A DNA stretch of 64,000 bases from positions 1 through 64,000 of the forward strand of contig NZ_JAPJDL010000020.1 of NCBI RefSeq assembly GCF_026242055.1, written 5' to 3'. Positions 15,992 to 24,360 of this stretch are shown one piece after another. Origin of the DNA: Lentzea sp. NEAU-D7 (GTDB lineage: Bacteria > Actinomycetota > Actinomycetes > Mycobacteriales > Pseudonocardiaceae). The position numbers and the translations under genes were made by a program. The notes beneath the pieces were generated by a model that was not told the origin of the DNA, ran no database searches, and saw nothing but the letters and a program-made list of their open reading frames with translations. Each line of letters begins with the position of its first letter. The stretch's first letter is position 1.

Positions 15992-17045
15992 AGGACAACC
16001 GGGCATCTTGTTTCGCGGGCGCAGACGATTCCCTCACGACGAGCCGCGGCCGGAAGACGCGGGTGTAGTTGTCGGTGCTCTGCCTGCGGCGATCCGGGTC
16101 CAGTCGCAGCACGAGCTCGTCGATCGCGGCCGCCGCCATCTCCTCGATCGGCTGCGCGAGCGTGGTCAAAGCGGGCGAGGAGTAGGCAGCCAGCGGGATG
16201 TCGTCGAACCCGACGACGGACAGCTCCTCGGGTATCGAGATCCCCCTTTGGTGTGCCTCGCGCATGACGCCGAGCGCCATGTGGTCGGAAGAGCAGATCA
16301 CCGCCGTCGGGCTCACCGTGTCGAGCAGCCGCGCCACGGCCTGACCGCCGCCCTCCGCGCTGAACGGCGCGTGCGAGACGTACTCCGAACCCGCCGGCAG
16401 GTGGTCCTCTTCGAGCGCGGCGGCCCAGCCGGCGCGCTTCAGCCGGGACGGCAGCGAACGCGCGGGACCCGAGACGAAGCCGATCCGCCGGTGCCCGAGC
16501 TCGATCAGGTGCCTGGTCGCCATGTAGCCCGCGAGCTGCTCGTCGACCGTCACGTCGGGCACGTCCAGCGCGGGCGTGGCACCGTTCAGGAAGACCATGT
16601 GGACGCCGTCCGCCAGGAGCTTCGCGTAGTAGCTCGGGCGGGGCGCCTGACCGAGCGGGACCTCGACGTTGGTGATCTCCGGTGACACGAACACCATGCC
16701 CTCGACCCCGCGGGCCAGGAGCATCCGCACGTACTCCTCCTCGCCCATGGGGGCGCCGCTGCGGGTGTTGCACAGCAGCGACGAGTAGCCCAGGCGCGCC
16801 GCCCGCGTCTCCAGCGCCTCGGCGAACGCGGGGAAGACCGGGTTCGAGAGCTCCGGCACGAGGAGGCCGATCACGCCGGTGCGTTGCAGCGCACCGAGGC
16901 CGCGCGGGGTGTACGGCATCTCCGCGAGGACCGACAGCACCCGCTGCCGGGTCTCCTCGTTCACACCTGCGCGCCTGTTGAGAACACGGCTGACGGTCGA
17001 GATGGACACCCCGGCTGCCCTCGCGATCTCGGACAGTCCGGACAC
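15990..17045 (-). CDS. LacI-family transcriptional regulator, probable controller of the adjacent sugar ABC operon
   Basis: A 351-residue LacI-type repressor with helix-turn-helix LSEIARAAGVSISTVSRVLN at the very N-terminus, hinge LGALQRTGVIGLLVPELSNP, and a sugar-binding core. GTG 17045 is supported by GGGAGG a few bases upstream. It is transcribed divergently from the MalE-like gene across a 222-nt region with several TTGCAA palindromes, the arrangement of MalR/AglR-type regulators and their targets. The ligand is inferred to be an alpha-glucoside or maltodextrin. Confidence 0.88.
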   Translation of the reverse strand: MSGLSEIARAAGVSISTVSRVLNRRAGVNEETRQRVLSVLAEMPYTPRGLGALQRTGVIGLLVPELSNPVFPAFAEALETRAARLGYSSLLCNTRSGAPMGEEEYVRMLLARGVEGMVFVSPEITNVEVPLGQAPRPSYYAKLLADGVHMVFLNGATPALDVPDVTVDEQLAGYMATRHLIELGHRRIGFVSGPARSLPSRLKRAGWAAALEEDHLPAGSEYVSHAPFSAEGGGQAVARLLDTVSPTAVICSSDHMALGVMREAHQRGISIPEELSVVGFDDIPLAAYSSPALTTLAQPIEEMAAAAIDELVLRLDPDRRRQSTDNYTRVFRPRLVVRESSAPAKQDARLS

Positions 17046-17100
17046 GTTGCCTCCCAGCTCAGATCAGGTTCGGCGCAAGCCTGCCGCGTTCGGAAAAATT

Positions 17101-17215
17101 TTGCAACGCGTGTTTGCAAGACGGCGCCGTTACGGCTTGGTTACGGTCCACGTCTTGACCTGACCATGGTTCGGGTAGTGAAATCGCCCGCAACATTCTC
17201 GCAAAACCTTGCAAG
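17101..17215. promoter_or_regulatory. Divergent promoter region with TTGCAA operators
   Basis: The 222-nt gap between the LacI gene and the MalE-like gene has TTGCAA at 17101-17106, TTTGCAAG at 17113-17120 and the palindrome CTTGCAAG at 17208-17215, close to the CTTGCAG-type half-sites of actinomycete MalR/AglR operators. A TTGACC hexamer at 17155-17160 could be a -35 for the ABC operon. I could not place a convincing -10 element. Confidence 0.45.
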
Positions 17216-17267
17216 ACCCTCGTCTCACTCGGAGATGAGGCCCCAGCTGGAGGGAACGGCAGCAACG

Positions 17268-18527
17268 ATGCGACGGACAACCCTCGTGACCGCCATGGCG
17301 ACGGGTGTCGCCCTCGTGCTCACCGCCTGCGGAAGCGGTGGATCGAGCAGCAACAGCGGATCCGACTCGGGCGAAGTGACCTTCTGGGACACCAGTGGTC
17401 CCAACGAGAGCCCGGTGTTCAAGAAGATCGCGGAAGGCTGTGCCACCAAGGACGGCTACAAGGTCAAGGTCGAGACGCAGGCCTTCGACGGCGCGCTCAA
17501 CAACTACAAGACCGCGGCCCAGGGTGGTCAGGGGCCCGACGTCTTCCGCTCCGAGGTCGCGTGGGTGCCGCAGCTCGCGAAGCTGGGCTACGTCGCCGAC
17601 CTGTCCGACACCGACCTCGCGAAGGACACCTCCGACTTCCTGGAGGCCGCGCTGGGCTCCACGAAGTACGAGGGCAAGACCTACGCGGTGCCGCAGGTGA
17701 CCGACTCGCTCGCGTTGCTGTACAACAAGAAGAAGCTCGCCGACGCCGGTGTCGAGCCGCCGAAGACGTGGGACGAGCTCAAGGCCGCGGCCGCCAAGCT
17801 GGGTGGCGAGAAGTCGTTCTTCCTCAACAACGACGCGTACTACGCGCTGCCGTTCATCTACGGCGAGGGCGGCGACCTGGTCGACGCCTCCGCCAAGAAG
17901 ATCGTCGTGAACTCCCCGCAGAACGTGAAGGCGCTGGAGACCGCGAAGGGCCTGCTCGACGCGAAGGCCGCCACCACGGCGCTCGACGCGACGAACTCCT
18001 ACTCGAACATGCAGGCCGCGTTCTCCAGCGGTGAGGCCGCCATGGTCGTCAACGGTCCGTGGGCCGTCGCCGACTACCTCAAGGGCGCCGCGTTCACCGA
18101 CAAGGCGAACCTCGGCATCGCGCCGGTTCCCGGCCCGTCGGCCGGCAAGGGCAGCGCCCCGGTCGGTGGCCACGACTACGTGATCCGCCAGGGCACCAAG
18201 GCGAAGCAGTCGTCCATCAAGTTCATCCAGTGCATGGCTTCGGTCGAGTCGCAGGCGACCATCGCCAAGGAACTGGGCCTGCTGCCGACCCGCAAGTCGG
18301 CCTACCAGAACGCCGACGTCAAGGCCAACGAGGTCGTGGCGGCGTTCGAGCCGGTCACCAAGACCGCGCACGAGCGTCCGTGGATCCCCGAGGGCGGCGA
18401 GCTGTTCGACCCGCTGAAGGTCGGCTACGCGGACTTCCTGGCCGGCAAGAAGGACGCCAAGACCGCCCTTGACGACGTCGCGAAGGCGTACAAGGAGAAG
18501 GTCGTCACCGAGTACTCGATCGGCTGA
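17268..18527 (+). CDS. Sugar ABC transporter substrate-binding lipoprotein (MalE-like)
   Basis: A 419-residue lipoprotein with the signal MRRTTLVTAMATGVALVL and lipobox LTAC, then a serine linker and a cluster-B solute-binding fold: VTFWDTSGPNES, AYYALPFIYGEGGDLVD and a GEAAMVVNGPWAVADYL segment typical of maltose/maltodextrin binders. It delivers sugar to the two permeases downstream. ATG 17268 is chosen because it opens a good signal peptide; GGAGGG lies 13 nt upstream, and the in-frame ATG 17235 is an alternative. Substrate is inferred from similarity and not shown. Confidence 0.9.
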   Translation: MRRTTLVTAMATGVALVLTACGSGGSSSNSGSDSGEVTFWDTSGPNESPVFKKIAEGCATKDGYKVKVETQAFDGALNNYKTAAQGGQGPDVFRSEVAWVPQLAKLGYVADLSDTDLAKDTSDFLEAALGSTKYEGKTYAVPQVTDSLALLYNKKKLADAGVEPPKTWDELKAAAAKLGGEKSFFLNNDAYYALPFIYGEGGDLVDASAKKIVVNSPQNVKALETAKGLLDAKAATTALDATNSYSNMQAAFSSGEAAMVVNGPWAVADYLKGAAFTDKANLGIAPVPGPSAGKGSAPVGGHDYVIRQGTKAKQSSIKFIQCMASVESQATIAKELGLLPTRKSAYQNADVKANEVVAAFEPVTKTAHERPWIPEGGELFDPLKVGYADFLAGKKDAKTALDDVAKAYKEKVVTEYSIG

Positions 18528-18584
18528 TCGTGTTGAGCGGCCGGGGCCTCACCGCCCCGGCCGCTCGCCGGAAGGAGAGTCTCG

Positions 18585-19502
18585 GTGCGTCGGTTCCTGG
18601 ACAGGTACTGGTACGCGTATGCGATGGTGCTGCCGGTCGTGGTGGTCATCGCGGTGTTGGTGCTCTACCCGCTCGCACAGGGCGTGTTCTTCACCTTCAC
18701 GAACATCAACGAGGGCAACATCGCCAACCCGATCCTCGATCGGCCGGCCACCTACGACGTGGTGGGTTTCAAGAACTACCTCAACGTGCTCTCCGGCGGG
18801 GAGTCGTTCGGTGCGTTCTGGAGCACGCTGGTCCGCACGCTGATCTGGACCTTCTCGTGCGTGTTCCTGCACTACACCATCGGTCTCGGCCTGGCGATGC
18901 TGCTGAACCGCCAAGTGCGCGGCCGTGCGCTCTACCGCGTGATGCTGATCCTGCCGTGGGCCGTGCCCGCGTTCATCAGCGCGTTCGCGTGGAAGTACAT
19001 GTTCAACGCGCAGTACGGGATCATCAACCAGCTCCTGCGCTCGGTCGGCCTGCCCGACCCGGTGTGGCTCGGCCAGTCGAACTGGGCGCTGGTCTCGGTG
19101 ATCATCGTGAACGTCTGGCTCGGCGTTCCGTTCATGATGGTGGCGCTTCTCGGTGGCCTGCAGTCGATTCCGGGTGACCTCTACGAAGCGGCCGAGATGG
19201 ACGGTGCCACGCCGTGGCAGCGGTTCCGGCACGTCACCCTGCCCGGCCTGCGTTCCGTGTCGTCGACGGTGGTGCTGCTCGGCATCATCTGGACGTTCAA
19301 CATGTTCCCGGTGATCTACCTGATCGCCGGCCCGAACCCGAACGCCCGGATCCTGGTCACCTACGCGTTCGAGCGGTTCTTCTCCGGCGCGTCCCGCGAC
19401 TACGCCATCGCGTCGACCTACGGCGTGCTGATCCTTTCGGTGTTGTTGGTGTTCGCCACGATCTACCGGCGAGCGCTGCGCAAGCAGGGCGAGGTGTGGT
19501 GA
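18585..19502 (+). CDS. Sugar ABC transporter permease (MalF-like)
   Basis: A 305-residue inner-membrane permease with six hydrophobic segments and the EAA loop (YEAAEMDGATPWQRFRHVTLP) that contacts the ATPase. GTG 18585 has AAGGAGAG 8 nt upstream. A 57-nt gap separates it from the binding-protein gene, and its stop overlaps the start of the second permease by one base. It imports the sugar captured by the upstream lipoprotein, probably energised by the MsiK-like ATPase at 21468. Confidence 0.92.
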   Translation: MRRFLDRYWYAYAMVLPVVVVIAVLVLYPLAQGVFFTFTNINEGNIANPILDRPATYDVVGFKNYLNVLSGGESFGAFWSTLVRTLIWTFSCVFLHYTIGLGLAMLLNRQVRGRALYRVMLILPWAVPAFISAFAWKYMFNAQYGIINQLLRSVGLPDPVWLGQSNWALVSVIIVNVWLGVPFMMVALLGGLQSIPGDLYEAAEMDGATPWQRFRHVTLPGLRSVSSTVVLLGIIWTFNMFPVIYLIAGPNPNARILVTYAFERFFSGASRDYAIASTYGVLILSVLLVFATIYRRALRKQGEVW

Positions 19503-20398
19503 TGACGCTCGACGCTTCGTCCCTGAAAGTCGTTCAGGCCACCGGCAACCGGCTGCGCCGGACCGACCGTTCCAAGGGCGCCTCCATCGCCCTGCACGCC
19601 ACGCTGATCGTCGCGTCGGTCATCGCGGTGTTCCCGGTCTTCTGGGTGTTCATCACCTCGCTGAAGCCGGACGCCCGCGCGGTCGAGCCGACGCCGAAGT
19701 TGTTCAACGAGTCCTCCTGGGACAACTACACCCGTGTGCTGTCGGGCGAGAAGGGCGACTTCATCGCCTGGTTCGGCAACTCCGTGGTGATCGCCCTGAT
19801 GACCACGGTGATCGGCGTCTTCATCTCGGCCACCGCCGGGTACGCGGCCTCGCGGTTCCGGTTCCCCGGCAAGCGCGGCCTGATGATGTCGTTCCTGCTG
19901 GTGCAGATGTTCCCGTTCGCGGTGCTGATCGTGCCGCTGTACAACATCCTCATCGCCCTGGGGCTCAACGGAACCTCGCTCGGCCTGGTGCTCGTGTACT
20001 GCACGACCGCCGTGCCGTTCTGCACGTACATGCTCAAGGGCTACTTCGACACGGTGCCGTCGGACATCGACGAGGCGGGCCGGGTCGACGGGCTGTCGCC
20101 GTTCGGCGTGTTCTGGCGGCTGATCATGCCGCTGGCCAAGCCGGGCCTCGCCGTCACGTCGTTCTACGCGTTCCTCACGGCCTGGGGCGAGGTGGCGTTC
20201 GCGTCGGCGTTCCTGTCCGCCGCGGACGAGTCGAAGACGCTGGCCGTGGGGCTGCAGGTGTTCGTGCAGCAGAACAGGACCGAGTGGGGGCACCTCGCCG
20301 CCGCGTCCATCCTGGTCGCGATTCCCGCGATCGTCGTGTTCTACCTGGTGCAGCGGTTCCTGGTGCAGGGCCTCGCGTCCGGCGCCGTCAAGGGCTGA
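19502..20398 (+). CDS. Sugar ABC transporter permease (MalG-like)
   Basis: A 298-residue MalG-type permease with six membrane segments and an EAA loop (DEAGRVDGLSPFGVFWRLIM). The ATG at 19502 overlaps the malF-like stop (TGATG), so translation is coupled. It ends ten bases before a terminator. No ATPase gene is in the operon itself, the usual actinomycete arrangement in which a shared MsiK-type ATPase serves several importers. Confidence 0.92.
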   Translation: MTLDASSLKVVQATGNRLRRTDRSKGASIALHATLIVASVIAVFPVFWVFITSLKPDARAVEPTPKLFNESSWDNYTRVLSGEKGDFIAWFGNSVVIALMTTVIGVFISATAGYAASRFRFPGKRGLMMSFLLVQMFPFAVLIVPLYNILIALGLNGTSLGLVLVYCTTAVPFCTYMLKGYFDTVPSDIDEAGRVDGLSPFGVFWRLIMPLAKPGLAVTSFYAFLTAWGEVAFASAFLSAADESKTLAVGLQVFVQQNRTEWGHLAAASILVAIPAIVVFYLVQRFLVQGLASGAVKG

Positions 20399-20407
20399 CC
20401 TGGTGAC

Positions 20408-20437
20408 GCCCCGGTCCGGCCACGTCCGGGCCGGGGC
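20408..20437 (+). terminator. Terminator of the sugar ABC operon
   Basis: GCCCCGGTCCGG at 20408-20419 pairs with 20426-20437 (one T-G wobble) around a 6-nt loop, ten bases after the permease stop. Confidence 0.75.
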
Positions 20438-20454
20438 CTCACTAGCCTGTTCGG

Positions 20455-21273
20455 GTGCAATCGCTTTCGTACTGGGAAGCCTGGGGCAGGTGGTGGGCGG
20501 GGGACTCCCTCGCCGGCACCACGATGTGGGGCCAGCAGATGCTCTTCTGGGGCAGAACGGGCAAGCTGGTCCAGTTCGCCGGAGGGCTGGTCGCCGTACT
20601 GGACATCGTCGGGTCCGACCGCGTCGAGGCCTGGGGCAGACAACTGAAGGAACGCTCGGTCCACACCCACCGCAAGACGTTCGCGGAAAGCCGCCGCCAG
20701 CTCTCGAAGACGCTCTGGCAACTCCGCCTCCACGAGAGGAAGAGCAAGCGGTACTCCGACGAGAACCGGCACCTCCACCTGGACCCGCGCAACCCCGGCG
20801 ACGAGGCCGAGCTCCTGCTGTACACGACCCAGCCCGAGCTGACGCCCGAAACCACCGGCCACTCGCCCTCCGGGGCGGACCTCAGCGAGGACGCGCAACG
20901 GGCGAACCGGTACTCGATCTGGGCGTTCCTGCTGCTGGTGGTGGTCGTCTACGGCGGCCTCACCCTGCTCACGTCGTGGGCACTGCTGGAGCACCCCTGG
21001 TCGGGGGTCGATCGCCCGTGGTGGGTGGTGCTGGTCGAGGTCGTGGTGCTGATGGCGGTGTGGTTCCCCGCGATCTTCCTGATCACCAGTCTCGGCGGGT
21101 GGCTCGCGGTCCTGCTCAACCTGATGTCCAGGGCGTGGCCGATCGTCGCCTACTACCTGTTGGTCAAGCCGACCCTGTTGTTGCTGCGCGGCTCCAACAC
21201 GGACCGCTCGCTGCGGGTCGTCGGCATCTCGCTGGTCGTCATCGGGTTCTCCTTCGACCTGCTCGCGACCTGA
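20455..21273 (+). CDS. Hypothetical integral membrane protein
   Basis: A 272-residue protein that I do not recognise. It has a tryptophan-rich N-terminus (YWEAWGRWWAGDS), a charged Arg/Lys-rich soluble region (about 65-150) and three or four hydrophobic segments in the C-terminal 110 residues. It lies alone between the sugar operon terminator and the operators of the MsiK-like gene. The GTG at 20455 is only 17 nt after the terminator stem, so its promoter may lie within or before the hairpin. Nothing links it to transport beyond position. Confidence 0.6.
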   Translation: MQSLSYWEAWGRWWAGDSLAGTTMWGQQMLFWGRTGKLVQFAGGLVAVLDIVGSDRVEAWGRQLKERSVHTHRKTFAESRRQLSKTLWQLRLHERKSKRYSDENRHLHLDPRNPGDEAELLLYTTQPELTPETTGHSPSGADLSEDAQRANRYSIWAFLLLVVVVYGGLTLLTSWALLEHPWSGVDRPWWVVLVEVVVLMAVWFPAIFLITSLGGWLAVLLNLMSRAWPIVAYYLLVKPTLLLLRGSNTDRSLRVVGISLVVIGFSFDLLAT

Positions 21274-21358
21274 GGCGGTCGGATCCGGAGTGGACGGTCC
21301 TGCGGCTGGGCGGCGTGAGATCCGGATCGTCGAGCGGTCCGCCGGTTCATGCCTCTGA

Positions 21359-21436
21359 ACGCAAGCGCTTACGTTGCCCCGTACCGAAACGTAAGCGCTT
21401 ACGTCTGTTCACGTAAGCGCTTGCAATCCCTAACGT
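21359..21436 (+). promoter_or_regulatory. Three tandem LacI-type operators over the MsiK-like promoter
   Basis: Three copies of ACGTAAGCGCTTACGT lie at 21359-21374, 21389-21404 (exact palindrome) and 21411-21426, with centres 30 and 22 bp apart, close to three and two helical turns. The CG-centred GTAAGCGCTTAC core is typical of LacI/CcpA-type operators. TTCACG at 21408-21413 and TAACGT at 21431-21436, 17 bp apart, form a plausible promoter, and the third operator occupies the spacer, so binding should repress. Confidence 0.75.
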
Positions 21437-21467
21437 CGCGTCCAGACAAGGGTGAAAGGTGCGTCAC

Positions 21468-22562
21468 ATGGCAGAGGTGTCCTACGTCAAGGCGTCGCGG
21501 ATCTTCTCCGGCAACCCGCCGGTGCGGGCGGTCGACGAGCTCTCCCTCGAGGTGAGCGACGGCGAGTTCCTGGTGCTGGTCGGTCCGTCCGGTTCCGGCA
21601 AGTCGACGGCGCTGCGCATGCTCGCGGGTCTGGAGGACATCGACGAGGGCGCCATCCAGATCGGCGGCAAGGACGTCACGAACGTTCCGCCGAAGGGCCG
21701 GGACATCGCGATGGTGTTCCAGTCGTACGCGCTGTACCCGCACATGACCGTCGCGGAGAACATGGGCTTCGCGCTCAAGCTGCGCGGTGTGCCGAAGACC
21801 GAGATCAAGGCGAAGGTCGAAGAGGCCGCCAAGATGCTCGACCTCACCAAGTACCTGGAGCGCAAGCCGAAGGCGCTCTCCGGTGGTCAGCGCCAGCGCG
21901 TCGCCATGGGTCGCGCCATCGTGCGCGAGCCCTCCGTGTTCCTCATGGACGAGCCGCTGTCCAACCTGGACGCCAAGCTGCGCGTCGAGACGCGTGCGAA
22001 CATCGCCGCCCTCCAGCAGCGCCTCGGCACCACCACGATCTACGTCACGCACGACCAGGTCGAGGCCATGACCATGGGCCACCGCGTCGCGGTGCTCAAG
22101 GACGGCCTGCTGCAGCAGTGCGACACGCCTCGCGCGCTGTACGACCGCCCGGCCAACGCGTTCGTCGCGGGCTTCATCGGCTCGCCGGCCATGAACCTCA
22201 AGACCGTCCCGATCACGTCGGAGGGTGCCAAGCTCGACGGCATCGTCGTGCCGCTGTCCCGCGACGCGCTCGCCGCCGCCAGCGGGCTGGACGAGGTCAC
22301 CTTCGGCATCCGTCCCGAGGCGCTCGGCATCGTGCCGTCGACCGACGCGGGCATGGACATGACGGTCGAGCTGGTCGAGGAGCTCGGCGCCGACGCGCTC
22401 GTGCACGGTGCGGTGAAGATCGGCGACGCGTCGCAGCGCTTCGTCGTCCGCGTCGACGGCCGCACGCCGCCGACCCTGGGCCAGCACGTCAAGGTGGCCG
22501 TCCGCGACACCACCGAGATCCACCTGTTCCACCCCGAGTCGGGCGAGCGCCTGGAGGCGTGA
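21468..22562 (+). CDS. Sugar ABC transporter ATP-binding protein (MsiK/UgpC-like)
   Basis: A 364-residue ATPase: Walker A GPSGSGKS, Q-loop, signature LSGGQRQR, Walker B VFLMDEPLSNLD and H-loop ITVTHDQVEAMT-type sequence, then the C-terminal MalK-like regulatory barrel (FGIRPEALGI). MsiK-type ATPases energise several sugar importers in actinomycetes, which fits the ATPase-less operons here at 17-20 kb and 62-64 kb. ATG 21468 is preferred over GTG 21459 because AAAGGTG lies upstream. Three LacI-type operators precede it, so it is regulated separately from the operon next door. Confidence 0.93.
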   Translation: MAEVSYVKASRIFSGNPPVRAVDELSLEVSDGEFLVLVGPSGSGKSTALRMLAGLEDIDEGAIQIGGKDVTNVPPKGRDIAMVFQSYALYPHMTVAENMGFALKLRGVPKTEIKAKVEEAAKMLDLTKYLERKPKALSGGQRQRVAMGRAIVREPSVFLMDEPLSNLDAKLRVETRANIAALQQRLGTTTIYVTHDQVEAMTMGHRVAVLKDGLLQQCDTPRALYDRPANAFVAGFIGSPAMNLKTVPITSEGAKLDGIVVPLSRDALAAASGLDEVTFGIRPEALGIVPSTDAGMDMTVELVEELGADALVHGAVKIGDASQRFVVRVDGRTPPTLGQHVKVAVRDTTEIHLFHPESGERLEA

Positions 22563-22575
22563 GTCACTTCGAAAA

Positions 22576-22604
22576 GCCCCCGGCGTGACCGTCGGGGGTT
22601 TTTT
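22576..22604 (+). terminator. Rho-independent terminator after MsiK-like gene
   Basis: A G/C-rich stem (CCCCCGGCG against CCGTCGGGGG, small loop) is followed directly by six T residues. It is a textbook terminator 14 nt after the stop codon. Confidence 0.9.
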
Positions 22605-22611
22605 CGTGTCG

Positions 22612-22637
22612 TAAACTGAACTCGACAACGGTTTCCA
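22612..22637 (+). promoter_or_regulatory. Candidate promoter and Zur box of the zinc operon
   Basis: TAAACT at 22612-22617 fits a -10 element. Just downstream, CGACAACGGTTTCCA matches the actinobacterial Zur pattern TGAAAACGATTTTCA at about 11 of 15 positions and overlaps the expected start of transcription. The palindrome is imperfect, so this is only a candidate. Confidence 0.4.
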
Positions 22638-22660
22638 TTACCTGATCGAGGGACGGCGTG

Positions 22661-23572
22661 ATGACTCTCCGCAACGCTCTGGTCGGCGCTCTCGCCGTCG
22701 CAAGCCTGGCCGCCTGTGGCACGACCACGCCGGCGGCGGACAGCGGCAAGATCCAGGTCGTCGCCTCGACGAACGTGTGGGGCAGTGTCGTCAAGGCCGT
22801 CGGCGGCGACGAGATCGAGGTCAAGGCCCTGCTGGACGACCCGTCGGCCGACCCGCACTCCTACGAGAGCAAGCCGGCGGACGCGGCGCTGGTCAAGGAC
22901 GCCAAGCTCGTCGTGTTCAACGGCGGCGGCTACGACGACTTCTTCGCCAAGCTGATCACCAGCGACACCACCAAGAAGGTCGAGGCCTTCCCGCTGCGCG
23001 ACAACCACGCGGAGCCGCAGACCGGGGCGCCCGACGCCGACGGTCACGACCACAGCGTGAACGAGCACGTCTGGTACGACCTGCACACCGTGCAGGCGGT
23101 GGCCGAGGCCGCGGCGAACGAGCTCGGTGCCCTCGCGCCGGAGAAGAAGACGACGTTCGAGAAGAACACGGCCGACTTCACCGCCAAGCTCGAGGAGCTG
23201 GAGAAGAAGGTCGCGGGCATCGGCCAGGGCAAGAAGGTCGCCGCCACCGAGCCCATCGCGCACTACCTGCTCGACGAGTCCGGCGCCGAGGACGTGACGC
23301 CCGAGGCGTTCAGCAAGGCCGTCGAGGAGGAGTCGGACGTGCCGGCCGCCGCGCTCGCGGAGATGAACCAGCTGGTCGAGGGCAAGCAGGTCAGCGTGCT
23401 GCTGGAGAACACCCAGACCGAGAACCAGGTCACGAAGGCGGTCGTCGAGAAGGCGAAGGCGGCGGGCGTGCCGGTCGTCGCGGTCACCGAGACGCTGCCC
23501 GAGGGCGTGACCGGCTACCTTGACTGGATGAGCAAGCAGGTTGACGAGCTTTCGCGGGCGCTCAAGGCATGA
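22661..23572 (+). CDS. Zinc/manganese ABC transporter substrate-binding lipoprotein (ZnuA-like)
   Basis: A 303-residue lipoprotein (signal about 1-19, lipobox LAAC) of the cluster A-I metal-binding family. An early VVASTNVWGSV strand, a His pair in ADPHSYE, a His/Asp-rich loop (DADGHDHSVNEHVWYD, about 125-140) and a C-terminal ENTQTEN region supply metal ligands. ATG 22661 is preferred to GTG 22658 because GAGGGA lies 7 nt upstream. The stop overlaps the ATPase start (ATGA), giving a three-gene coupled operon. Zinc is favoured over manganese by the His-rich loop and the Zur-like site. Confidence 0.88.
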   Translation: MTLRNALVGALAVASLAACGTTTPAADSGKIQVVASTNVWGSVVKAVGGDEIEVKALLDDPSADPHSYESKPADAALVKDAKLVVFNGGGYDDFFAKLITSDTTKKVEAFPLRDNHAEPQTGAPDADGHDHSVNEHVWYDLHTVQAVAEAAANELGALAPEKKTTFEKNTADFTAKLEELEKKVAGIGQGKKVAATEPIAHYLLDESGAEDVTPEAFSKAVEEESDVPAAALAEMNQLVEGKQVSVLLENTQTENQVTKAVVEKAKAAGVPVVAVTETLPEGVTGYLDWMSKQVDELSRALKA

Positions 23573-24360
23573 GCGCGATCTCGCTGCGCGGGGCCCGGCT
23601 GTCCTACGGGGACAGAGTGCTGTGGGACGGGCTCGACCTCGACGTCGAGCCCGGTGAGTTCCTCGCGGTCCTGGGGCCCAACGGCTCCGGCAAGACCAGT
23701 CTGATGCGCGTGCTGCTCGGCTTGCAGCCGTTGTCCTCGGGCACGGTCTCGGTCGCCGGCGGCAACCACGCCATCGGGTACATCCCGCAGCAGCGAGCGC
23801 TCGACCAGTCCATGACGTTGCGCGGCCGCGATCTCGTCGGGCTGGGCCTCGACGGCCACCGCTGGGGCCTCGGTCTGCGTGGCCGCCGGGAACGCAGGAT
23901 CCGCGTCGACGCGGCCATCGAGGCCGTGGACGGCACCCGGTACGCGGACTCGCCCGTCGGCGTGCTCTCCGGCGGTGAGCAGCAGCGGTTGCGGGTCGCG
24001 CAGGCCCTGGTCGGCGACCCGACCGTGATGCTGTGCGACGAACCGCTGCTGTCGCTGGACCTCGCGAACCAGCGAGTCGTGTCCGAGCTGATCGACAAGC
24101 GGCGTCGCGAGTCCGACACCGCGGTCCTCTTCGTGACGCACGAGCTGAATCCCGTGCTGCCGCTCGTCGACCGGGTCCTGTACCTGGTGGGCGGGCGGTT
24201 CCGCATCGGTACGCCGGAAGAGGTCATGAACTCCCGCACCTTGTCCGAGCTGTACCGGACGCCGGTCGAGGTCGTGCGGGTGCGCGACCAGATCCTGGTG
24301 GTCGGCGCCGGCGCCTGCGAGGAGCAGACGCACCACCTGTCGGCGGAGGCCGCGTCGTGA
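23569..24360 (+). CDS. Metal ABC transporter ATP-binding protein (ZnuC-like)
   Basis: A 263-residue ATPase with Walker A GPNGSGKT (about 38-45), signature LSGGEQQRL, Walker B VMLCDEPLLSLD and the switch histidine in VTHELNP. It powers uptake by the ZnuB-like permease. It overlaps its neighbours by 4 nt on both sides (ATGA upstream, GTGA downstream). The Walker B region has LLSLD where LxALD is usual, which should not impair activity. Confidence 0.92.
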   Translation: MSAISLRGARLSYGDRVLWDGLDLDVEPGEFLAVLGPNGSGKTSLMRVLLGLQPLSSGTVSVAGGNHAIGYIPQQRALDQSMTLRGRDLVGLGLDGHRWGLGLRGRRERRIRVDAAIEAVDGTRYADSPVGVLSGGEQQRLRVAQALVGDPTVMLCDEPLLSLDLANQRVVSELIDKRRRESDTAVLFVTHELNPVLPLVDRVLYLVGGRFRIGTPEEVMNSRTLSELYRTPVEVVRVRDQILVVGAGACEEQTHHLSAEAAS

